A DNA stretch of 32,776 nt from Desulfuromonadaceae bacterium UBA6124 (GTDB lineage Bacteria > Desulfobacterota > Desulfuromonadia > Desulfuromonadales > Trichloromonadaceae), in the NCBI GenBank assembly GCA_002423365.1, contig DIVU01000371.1, positions 558 through 33,333 of the forward strand, in the 5' to 3' direction. Shown here piece after piece: positions 1-6,280 of the stretch. Both the position numbers and the translations under genes were made by a program. How positions within the stretch are numbered: position 1 is the first letter of the stretch; each line of letters starts with the position of its first letter. A model generated the notes under the pieces. That model was not told the DNA's origin. It worked only from the letters and a program-made list of their open reading frames with translations, and made no database searches.

Positions 1-630
1 GTCGCGCATCTCGCCGACCATGATGACATCCGGATCCATGCGCAGGGCGGCTTTCAGGGCGCCGCCGAAATTCTCTGTGTCGATGCCGACCTCGCGCTGA
101 ATGATACAGCTCTTGTTGGAGGCAAAGAGGAATTCGATGGGATCTTCGATGGTGATGATGTTGTAGCTGTATTTCTCGTTGATGAAACGCAGCATCGACG
201 CCAAGGTCGTCGATTTGCCGTTGCCGGTGGGGCCGGTAACGAGGATCAACCCGTTGGGGGCCTTGACGATCTCTTCGAGAACCGGCGGCAGCTTGAGATC
301 CTGAAAGGAACCGACGGTGGGGGGAATGACGCGCATGACCACCCCGAACACGCCGCGTTGCCGGAAGATGCTGACCCGGAAGCGCCCGCCATTGGCGAGA
401 GAATAAGAGGCATCGCACTCCTTGAAACCATTCCCCAAAGGCCGGCCGTTGTGCTCAAGGATGCGCTTGGCGATGAACTCGGTGTCTTCGGCGATCAAGG
501 GGGGTAACTTGGAACGGAGGAGCTGACCGCGTGCCCGAAAAAAAGGTGGATTGTCCACTTCGAAGTGCACGTCGGAAACCCGTTTTTCGAAAGAGATTTC
601 CAGTATCTGGTTCAGGGTTTTGATATCCAT
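1..630 (-). CDS. pilT: PilT-type type IV pilus retraction ATPase (3' part outside window)
   Basis: This is the first 210 residues of a secretion-superfamily ATPase that powers pilus retraction at the cytoplasmic face of the type IV pilus machine. The N-terminal PAS-like domain carries the family signature SDVHFEVDNPPF near residue 19. The Walker A motif is GPTGNGKST at residues 133-141, with Asn where PilT proteins usually have Ser. The Asp-box segment IEDPIEF is at 161-167, and the Walker B/His region MDPDVIMVGEMRD is at 198-210, where the window cuts it. The ATG at 628-630 is followed directly by MDIKTLNQIL, a usual PilT start. It lies 54 bp after the PATAN-domain gene on the same strand, so the two are probably co-transcribed. 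Geobacter-type genomes carry several pilT paralogues, and which one this is cannot be told from the N-terminal half. PilU is the main alternative. Confidence 0.88.
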   Translation of the reverse strand, partial: MDIKTLNQILEISFEKRVSDVHFEVDNPPFFRARGQLLRSKLPPLIAEDTEFIAKRILEHNGRPLGNGFKECDASYSLANGGRFRVSIFRQRGVFGVVMRVIPPTVGSFQDLKLPPVLEEIVKAPNGLILVTGPTGNGKSTTLASMLRFINEKYSYNIITIEDPIEFLFASNKSCIIQREVGIDTENFGGALKAALRMDPDVIMVGEMRD

Positions 631-684
631 GGACACATCCCTTCAGTAGCCTGAGATCGCGGCTTAAGCGGAAAACGGCCGTAC

Positions 685-2460
685 CTAGCGGCCGGCGTTC
701 TTCTCCACCTGCCGACGGTAGATGGCGTTTTCAAGCACCAGTCCGGCCTGGGCGGCCAAAACCCGCAAATAATCGAGGGGCACAGCCCTAGCCTCACTAT
801 GGCCAAAATCCCCATAAATGACGGCGATCACCCGCCCGCGACTGACGATGGGCAGCAGCAGCGCCACCGGATCGCGGGGCGCGCCTAAGTGTTCCTGCAG
901 CGCCCCCGCCAGCGCCTCATCGACGAACGTTCCGCAATGGGGCTGGCCACTCGCAAGCACCTGGCGCAACGTCCCGTCGGGAGCCGGGGACACCGTAAAA
1001 CGCGGAACGGGCGCCGGATACCGATCGGTTCCACCGGAGAACCCGATCCCTTTTTCAGAGATCAGCTCGCCGCCGCGCACGATCAGGGTCAGCCCTCGAG
1101 GAAAGAACTCGCTCAGACGTTGCAGCAACACCTCGGAAAGTTCCGGCGCGTCACGGAGACCGCGCAAAACGAGCAGATCGTTGCCGAGATCGCTCGCCGC
1201 AAGATTCCGGCGCTGGGCAAAGTAGTCGCGCAGATAGGCGAGCAGCACCTCGAAAAACCAGATCATCGGTCCGACCTCGCCGCCGACGGCAAGCTCGCGG
1301 GGGCGGGGGATCACCGCCAAGACACCGTCCTGATAGGATTGCAGGACGAAATCTCCATCCTGCTCCAACGCCAGTTGCAGCACTGGCAGTTGCGGGAAAC
1401 AGTCCCGTTTCTGCCGGCGCAGGCGCATCAGGTCGAGAGCGGTCCAACCCGGCAGCTCTTCGTCGGGGGCGCCGAGCATTAGCAGCGGCACCATCCCTTT
1501 GCGCAGTGACTGCTCCAGGATCAGGTCGAGATCCTCCTCGTCGTCGGTGGTAAAGCTGAGGATATCGAGGGATTTACAAATGGTCATAACGCCATGCCGG
1601 ACGAGCCGGTCGCGACCGCAAAAAACCACTCCGCGACTTCCCCCCCCGAAATCGCTGCCCGCCGAGGGTTTGAGCCGAGTGAAGAAATCGACCATTCGCC
1701 CCCGGTCGGCGGCACCGGCGGCAGTCCAGAGTTCGTCCAGCAGCTTGCGATGAGCCGCGCCGGGGTCGACCTCCTCGATGCTGGCGAAAACCTCGGGAAT
1801 CTTCCGTTCCAGCTGATCGAGATCCCCCAGCCCAAGATCATCGGCGGACAACTCGACCGCGCCGGTCGCGGCCGAAGGCTCCGGAGCGAAGGCGGCGTCG
1901 ACCGACTGATCATCTTCCCAAGCTGGTTCATCCCCTTCTCCGTCGCGATTCTCCTCGTCGAAAATGCGCAGGGCATCCATCAACACCCGCTGGGTATCGA
2001 GGTTGATTTCCTGATGCAGCATTTCCGGGAAATAACGGTATTCGTCGGAAATCACCGCGCTGTGCACATCCAAGGTGAAGGTTCCCTTGGTCCAGCGCAG
2101 CATCTCCACCACCGTCATCTCGATCAGAGTGCGCAGACCCCGGTAGGCGTCCTCCTTCTTCAACGCCCCTTCCTCGATGAGCGTGGCGATCAGCGGCTTG
2201 CGCGCCAGCCCGGCGTCCTTCTGGCCACTGAGCGCGGCATCGCAGGCCTCGCGAGAAACCGCGCCCATATCGACCAGAATCTTGCCGATGCGCACGCTGG
2301 TATTGGCATGATTGGCGCTGGTGATATAGCCTTCGTTGAAAACCAGCTGGCATTCCCCACGCCCGCCGCGCACACACAAGGTGCCGGTCTTGCGGGAGGA
2401 ATGGAGGAGTTGGATGACATCGACGATGGGCAGGTGTTCCAGTTCGCCGGAAAAGGACAT
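685..2460 (-). CDS. PATAN (DUF4388) - REC-like - GAF domain protein
   Basis: This 591-residue soluble protein has three recognisable parts. Residues 1 to about 100 form a DUF4388/PATAN domain, with the start MSFSGELEHLPIVDVIQLLH and the later FNEGYITSANHAN stretch; about 100-195 continue it as a helical segment. An acidic linker follows. Residues of about 275-405 look like a degenerate receiver fold beginning GSRGVVFCGRDRLVRHG, without an obvious phospho-acceptor Asp in the usual context. Residues of about 425-585 look like a GAF domain, ending in PLDYLRVLAAQAGLVLENA. No kinase, cyclase or methyl-acceptor output is present. A GAGG ribosome site lies about 7 bases upstream of the ATG. The gene precedes pilT by 54 bp on the same strand. 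PATAN-domain proteins are known from cyanobacterial pilus and phototaxis regulators, so a role in pilus or surface regulation is a reasonable inference. Confidence 0.8.
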   Translation of the reverse strand: MSFSGELEHLPIVDVIQLLHSSRKTGTLCVRGGRGECQLVFNEGYITSANHANTSVRIGKILVDMGAVSREACDAALSGQKDAGLARKPLIATLIEEGALKKEDAYRGLRTLIEMTVVEMLRWTKGTFTLDVHSAVISDEYRYFPEMLHQEINLDTQRVLMDALRIFDEENRDGEGDEPAWEDDQSVDAAFAPEPSAATGAVELSADDLGLGDLDQLERKIPEVFASIEEVDPGAAHRKLLDELWTAAGAADRGRMVDFFTRLKPSAGSDFGGGSRGVVFCGRDRLVRHGVMTICKSLDILSFTTDDEEDLDLILEQSLRKGMVPLLMLGAPDEELPGWTALDLMRLRRQKRDCFPQLPVLQLALEQDGDFVLQSYQDGVLAVIPRPRELAVGGEVGPMIWFFEVLLAYLRDYFAQRRNLAASDLGNDLLVLRGLRDAPELSEVLLQRLSEFFPRGLTLIVRGGELISEKGIGFSGGTDRYPAPVPRFTVSPAPDGTLRQVLASGQPHCGTFVDEALAGALQEHLGAPRDPVALLLPIVSRGRVIAVIYGDFGHSEARAVPLDYLRVLAAQAGLVLENAIYRRQVEKNAGR

Positions 2461-2509
2461 GGGCAGCCTCGGGGGATGTGCATGAAGGAAGATTCAACCG
2501 CCGCCAAGC

Positions 2510-2538
2510 GTTACACGGTTTCTGACAATTTAATGCAA
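2510..2538 (-). promoter_or_regulatory. Candidate sigma70 promoter for the PATAN-pilT operon
   Basis: On the minus strand TTGCAT (2533-2538) and TGTAAC (2510-2515) are separated by exactly 17 bp. Each matches four of six consensus bases. It sits about 50 bp upstream of the PATAN gene start in the divergent gap shared with rnhA. No clear plus-strand promoter for rnhA was found in this 202-bp gap; TATGCT and TATATT hexamers occur near 2620-2640 without convincing -35 partners. Confidence 0.4.
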
Positions 2539-2662
2539 AGCCTGCGGCATTGCAACAACGTCGGCGGGAATCGGGCGGGGCAAGCCCCCTTGCGCTGGTT
2601 TTGCCCAAAAGCCTGTGCTATGCTGACGACCGTATATTATCCACCCCCATTCCCAGGACTCC

Positions 2663-3118
2663 ATGACCTCCCGAGATCAATACGTTGAAATTTTTTCCGA
2701 CGGCGCCTGCAGCGGCAACCCCGGCCCGGGGGGATGGGGCGCCCTTCTCCGTTATGACCGAACGATCAAGGAACTTTCCGGCTATGCCCCGGAAACGACC
2801 AACAACCGCATGGAACTGATTGCTGCCATCGAAGCCCTGACCGTTCTCAAGCGTCCCTGCCGGGTGCGGCTGACCACTGATTCGGAATATGTCAAAAAAG
2901 GCATTACCGAATGGATTCACGGCTGGATCAAGCGCGGCTGGAAGAATTCTCAGAAAAAGGATGTCGCCAATCGCGATCTTTGGGAACGGCTGCTGGAACT
3001 CACCCGTCGCCACGAGGTGGAATGGTGCTGGGTGCGCGGCCATGCCGGGCATCCGGAGAACGAGCGCTGCGACGAACTGGCTCGCGACGCCATCGTCCGG
3101 GGCCGAGCCGCCGCTTGA
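2663..3118 (+). CDS. rnhA: Ribonuclease HI
   Basis: This enzyme cleaves the RNA strand of RNA-DNA hybrids in the cytoplasm, as in R-loops and primers. All catalytic residues can be placed: D13 in FSDGACSGNPGPGG, E51 in NNRMELIAAIEAL, D73 in TTDSEYV, H127 in WVRGHAGHPENE and D137 in NERCDELA. Each is offset by +3 from the E. coli numbering (D10, E48, D70, H124, D134). The basic handle-type segment with IHGWIKRGWKNSQKKDV (about 85-101) is also present, so this is the bacterial type I enzyme. At 151 residues it has the usual length. It opens a plus-strand run with the CoA-binding gene 45 bp downstream. Function is near certain. Confidence 0.97.
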   Translation: MTSRDQYVEIFSDGACSGNPGPGGWGALLRYDRTIKELSGYAPETTNNRMELIAAIEALTVLKRPCRVRLTTDSEYVKKGITEWIHGWIKRGWKNSQKKDVANRDLWERLLELTRRHEVEWCWVRGHAGHPENERCDELARDAIVRGRAAA

Positions 3119-3163
3119 TCCGCCCTGCCGCCAGGTCATTCCAATTTCAATAAGGAGTTTGCC

Positions 3164-3577
3164 ATGTCCCAGACGATCGCTCAGCAAATCGCCACCTTCC
3201 TCGAATCCCCGGCCTTTGGCGTGGTCGGCGCCTCCCCGCGCCGGGATAAGTACGGCAACAGGGTCCTACGCTGCTACCTGCAAGCGGGACGGGAGGCGAT
3301 TCCGGTCCATCCGGCGCAGAAGGAAATCGAAGGCCTGCCCTGTGCGGCGTCGGTAAACGAACTGCCTGAGACGGTCCAGAGCATCTCCGTCATCACCCCG
3401 CCATCGGTGACCGAAAAGGTCGTGGAAGCGGCCATAGCCCGGGGGGTGATACGCAATATCTGGATGCAGCCCGGCGCCGAAAGCCCAACTGCGGTCGCGG
3501 CCTGCCGTCAGGCCGGCATCAACGTCATCGCCGACGGCAGTTGCGTGCTGGTCGTCCTCGGTTTCCGCGATCATTGA
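3164..3577 (+). CDS. CoA-binding (Rossmann-fold) domain protein, YccU-like
   Basis: This 137-residue protein is a single CoA-binding domain of the succinyl-CoA synthetase alpha type, found alone in many bacteria. The nucleotide-binding turn is FGVVGASPRRDKYGNRV at about residues 18-34. The later ITPPSVTEKVVEAAIARGV and IWMQPGAES segments are typical of the family. It lacks the catalytic His domain of SucD, so it is not a synthetase. A strong AAGGAG site lies six bases before the ATG. It follows rnhA by 45 bp and precedes the CsgG-like gene by 15 bp. The physiological role of these stand-alone proteins is not settled; ligand binding is inferred from the fold only. Confidence 0.88.
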   Translation: MSQTIAQQIATFLESPAFGVVGASPRRDKYGNRVLRCYLQAGREAIPVHPAQKEIEGLPCAASVNELPETVQSISVITPPSVTEKVVEAAIARGVIRNIWMQPGAESPTAVAACRQAGINVIADGSCVLVVLGFRDH

Positions 3578-3592
3578 TTGAAGGGAGAGCTC

Positions 3593-4393
3593 ATGCGGTT
3601 TTTTTTCACCCTGACCTTCCTTTTGCTGATGACCTTCTCCCCGGCCTCGGCCGAACGAATCGCCGTGCTCGACCTCAGGCCGATCGGCGCCGATCCCACT
3701 CTGGCATTGGCGGTTTCGGAAAATCTGCGCACCATGATCAGCCAATTGAACCGGTTCACGGTTGTGGAACGCTCGCAGCTCGACACCATCCTCGATGAAC
3801 AGCGATTGGAGCAGACCGGCATCACCGAGGATTCCCAGGCACGCAAAATCGGCGCGCTGGCCAACGTCGACCTGATCCTGCTCGGCAGCCTCAGCCAGAT
3901 GTTCGACAGTCACACCATCAACGCCCGGGTGATCGAGGTTCAGAGCGGCGAAGTGCGCATGGCGATCAAGGTCGACATGCCTTCCCATGCCGATTTCCCG
4001 CGTAAAATCGACGAACTGGCACTGGGCATCGGCGGCGCCTCCGCTCCCCAGGCCGATTCGACCCCGCCGAACCTGGAAGGAACCTACGAAGTCCAGGGGG
4101 ATGACTATATCGGCGAGATCCATATCCAAAAAGCCCGTGAAATCTATCTGATAACCTGGGAAATCGACAACTCGCAAACCGGAGACGTCCCCCAGACTTT
4201 TAACGGCTGGGGGCTGTACCATGACGGCGTTCTCAGCGCTTTTTATCGCGGCATTGAAGAGCCGGATAATTTCGGCATTTCCGCTTATGAGGTGCTGCTG
4301 GGAGGAAAACAGTTGCGGGGCCTCTATACCAATCTCGGAATTCCCAAGGTCTACGGTAAAATCCGCTTCGAAAACGGTGTCAAAAAACGCTGA
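3593..4393 (+). CDS. Secreted CsgG/LpoB-like protein with extra C-terminal domain
   Basis: The predicted product is 266 residues. Residues 1-20 form a Sec signal peptide ending SPASA with no lipobox cysteine, so it is probably a soluble periplasmic protein rather than a lipoprotein. Residues of about 21-135 resemble the CsgG domain: IAVLDL, then NRFTVVERSQLDTILDEQ, GITEDSQARKIGALANVDLILLG and ARVIEVQSGEV. CsgG-family proteins act in envelope assembly. Residues of about 158-266 form a second beta-rich domain (GTYEVQGDDYIGEIHI, YLITWEID) that I recognise only loosely. The ATG at 3593 is chosen because AAGGGAGAG lies just upstream and it places the signal peptide at the N-terminus; an in-frame TTG at 3578 touches the previous stop. 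An eight-T run (3599-3606) lies within the first codons. Confidence 0.72.
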   Translation: MRFFFTLTFLLLMTFSPASAERIAVLDLRPIGADPTLALAVSENLRTMISQLNRFTVVERSQLDTILDEQRLEQTGITEDSQARKIGALANVDLILLGSLSQMFDSHTINARVIEVQSGEVRMAIKVDMPSHADFPRKIDELALGIGGASAPQADSTPPNLEGTYEVQGDDYIGEIHIQKAREIYLITWEIDNSQTGDVPQTFNGWGLYHDGVLSAFYRGIEEPDNFGISAYEVLLGGKQLRGLYTNLGIPKVYGKIRFENGVKKR

Positions 4394-4490
4394 CCTTTAC
4401 ACTGCACTTCCCCGGACGTGGGGCCTTTTACTACAACGACCATCCGCCATTTGCCCGCGGTGCTTTCCGCGGCGGGAGACTGCAACATCC

Positions 4491-5828
4491 ATGTCCGCTA
4501 CCGATACAGTTCCGTTCCTCCCTTTTGCCATCCACCCACTACGCGATGCACTCTATGACGAGCTTCACGCCCGCCCCTTCCATCTGCTGGCGACCCCGCA
4601 GAAGCTGACGCATCTGGCCTTCCGTGCAACGGCCGCCGAACTGGACTTCTCCTTCAACCAGCTCCGCGATCTCTGCCGGCGTTACAGCGTCAACCAGCCA
4701 GGGACCGAAACCGCTTTTTTTCTCCAGGATTTCGGTCAGTTCACGGTGCGCTGGGAACGGCATACGGAATTCTACGCCCTGACCTTCATGGCCCCCGATT
4801 CCCCGGGCACAGACCCCTTTGGCGAACCGGTCCTGACCCTTTTGCCCAACGACTGGCTGCATGCCCTGCCCGGGCAGGCGGTCGCGGCCTTCCATCTCGT
4901 GGTGGAGGCTGCCAATACACCCTGCGACACCACTGCCCTCTATCGTTACTTCGAAGGACAGAAACTGATCCTTAGCCTTCCCAAAAGCGGCAAAGCCCAG
5001 CTCTGCACCGCCTTCAAACTGCACGGCGACGGCTTCGGTCGCTTTCACATCCGTAACCTCGGCATCGACGATTATCAAATGGGGCGCTTGGTGCAGCGCG
5101 TCATCGAGCTGGAAACCTATCGCCTGCTGGCCCAGCTCTCCCTGCCCATCGCCAAACGCATCGCTCCTGAACTGAACGATCTCGACCATCGCTTGACCTC
5201 AATCTTGTCCAGCCTCTCGACCCTGGAGAGCGCCCGCGAAGAGCGGGAACTGCTCGACAGCCTCTCGCAACTGGCCGGGCGCATCGAGGCCTTTCGCAGC
5301 GAAACCAACTACCGCTTCGGCGCGACCCGCGCCTATCATGATCTGGTCCTCAGCCGGGTGCAGAACATCCGCGAAACCGAGGTCGAGGAACATATGTCGG
5401 TCCACGAATTTCTCAGTCGTCGTCTGGTTCCGGCCTTGCGTACCTGCGAATCGGTACAGACCCGACTGGAGGATCTCTCCCGGCGAATCGAACGCGCCGG
5501 CGACCTGCTGCGCACCCGGGTCAACTTGACCATGCAAGAAACCAATAAAAGCCTGCTCGCTTCCATGGATCGACGCGGCCGCTTACAATTCCGCATGCAG
5601 GAAACGGTGGAAGGGCTGTCGGTGGCCGCCATCAGTTATTACATGGTCGGCCTGGCCGGTTATCTTTTCGGTGGCTTGCCCCTCGCCGAGTGGGGGTTGG
5701 AGAAGGGGGTGCTCATGGCCCTCTCCGTTCCCGCCGTGGTCACCCTGGTCTGGTGGATAACCCAACGCATCAAGCATCGCCTCATCAAAGATCCCCTGGA
5801 ACGGAAGCAGACGCCGCCCGTATCTTGA
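4491..5828 (+). CDS. DUF3422 family membrane-anchored protein
   Basis: The 445-residue product begins MSATDTVPFLPFAIHPLRDA and then has ELHARPFHLLATPQKLTHL, the hallmark N-terminus of DUF3422. The long central part is alpha-helical and charged, and two hydrophobic helices lie near the C-terminus (YYMVGLAGYLFGG and LMALSVPAVVTLVWWI), followed by a basic tail. This points to a cytoplasmic domain anchored at the inner membrane. The open frame extends back to 4221 inside the CsgG-like gene, but the ATG at 4491 is preferred because the family consensus starts there and a GGGAG site precedes it by about 12 bases. A GC-rich inverted repeat (CCGCGG at 4455-4460 and 4467-4472) lies against that site. 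The family has no established function. The gene ends three bases before a strong terminator. Confidence 0.85.
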   Translation: MSATDTVPFLPFAIHPLRDALYDELHARPFHLLATPQKLTHLAFRATAAELDFSFNQLRDLCRRYSVNQPGTETAFFLQDFGQFTVRWERHTEFYALTFMAPDSPGTDPFGEPVLTLLPNDWLHALPGQAVAAFHLVVEAANTPCDTTALYRYFEGQKLILSLPKSGKAQLCTAFKLHGDGFGRFHIRNLGIDDYQMGRLVQRVIELETYRLLAQLSLPIAKRIAPELNDLDHRLTSILSSLSTLESAREERELLDSLSQLAGRIEAFRSETNYRFGATRAYHDLVLSRVQNIRETEVEEHMSVHEFLSRRLVPALRTCESVQTRLEDLSRRIERAGDLLRTRVNLTMQETNKSLLASMDRRGRLQFRMQETVEGLSVAAISYYMVGLAGYLFGGLPLAEWGLEKGVLMALSVPAVVTLVWWITQRIKHRLIKDPLERKQTPPVS

Positions 5829-5830
5829 CA

Positions 5831-5877
5831 GCTTACAAAAAAACGCCACCGAAGACCGGAGGCGTTTTTTTGTAAGC
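5831..5877. terminator. Bidirectional intrinsic terminator
   Basis: A perfect 17-bp inverted repeat (5831-5847 and 5861-5877) has a 13-base loop and contains seven A on the left and seven T on the right, so it gives a GC stem plus U-tract in both directions. It separates the plus-strand DUF3422 gene (stop at 5828) from the minus-strand cupin gene (stop at 5892). Confidence 0.92.
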
Positions 5878-5891
5878 GTCATGACGACGGT

Positions 5892-6203
5892 TTACCCGAC
5901 CGAGACACTGACAAAAACCAGGCCTTCGGAGCCGGTATTGTCGATGCCGTGGGCTATTCCTTCCGGCGCCACCAGCACTGTCCCTGGCTCAACGTCGCGG
6001 GGGAAATCCCCGAGAAAGCGCCCGGCCCCTTCAAGAATTAGCCAGATGTGATCACCGGCATGGACATGGGGATGGATATGCTGCCCCGGCAACAGACACC
6101 AGAGAGTCGTCCGGGAATGGGGGGTTTCGGCCAGGATGACTTTATTCGCCTGTTCCTTGCTATAAGCCACCTTGTCGGTGTAGTCGTGAAAAAAGGTCGG
6201 CAT
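5892..6203 (-). CDS. Small single-domain cupin protein
   Basis: This 103-residue protein is one cupin barrel. Motif 1 runs from G40 through H46-x-H48 to G59, and motif 2 from G74 through P80-x-G82-x2-H85-x3-N89. Most metal cupins use His-x-His, Glu and His; here the Glu position is His52 (HVHAGDH), so a four-His site is possible. Such small cupins may bind metal or small ligands, and no substrate can be deduced. The AGAGGGAG ribosome site overlaps the T-rich end of the sfrA terminator, so the gene sits immediately downstream of the sfrBA operon and may be reached by read-through. I saw no promoter of its own in the short gap. Confidence 0.82.
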   Translation of the reverse strand: MPTFFHDYTDKVAYSKEQANKVILAETPHSRTTLWCLLPGQHIHPHVHAGDHIWLILEGAGRFLGDFPRDVEPGTVLVAPEGIAHGIDNTGSEGLVFVSVSVG

Positions 6204-6224
6204 GGTCGACTCCCTCTAAAAGAA

Positions 6225-6253
6225 ATGGCGCCTCGCGAATCGCGAGGCGCCAT
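6225..6253 (-). terminator. Intrinsic terminator after sfrA
   Basis: A perfect 13-bp inverted repeat (6225-6237 and 6241-6253) with a 3-base loop lies 28 bp after the sfrA stop. On the minus strand it is followed by TTTCTTTT. It separates sfrA from the cupin gene. Confidence 0.85.
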
Positions 6254-6280
6254 GAGATTACCTCATCCAGTTGAGAAATA

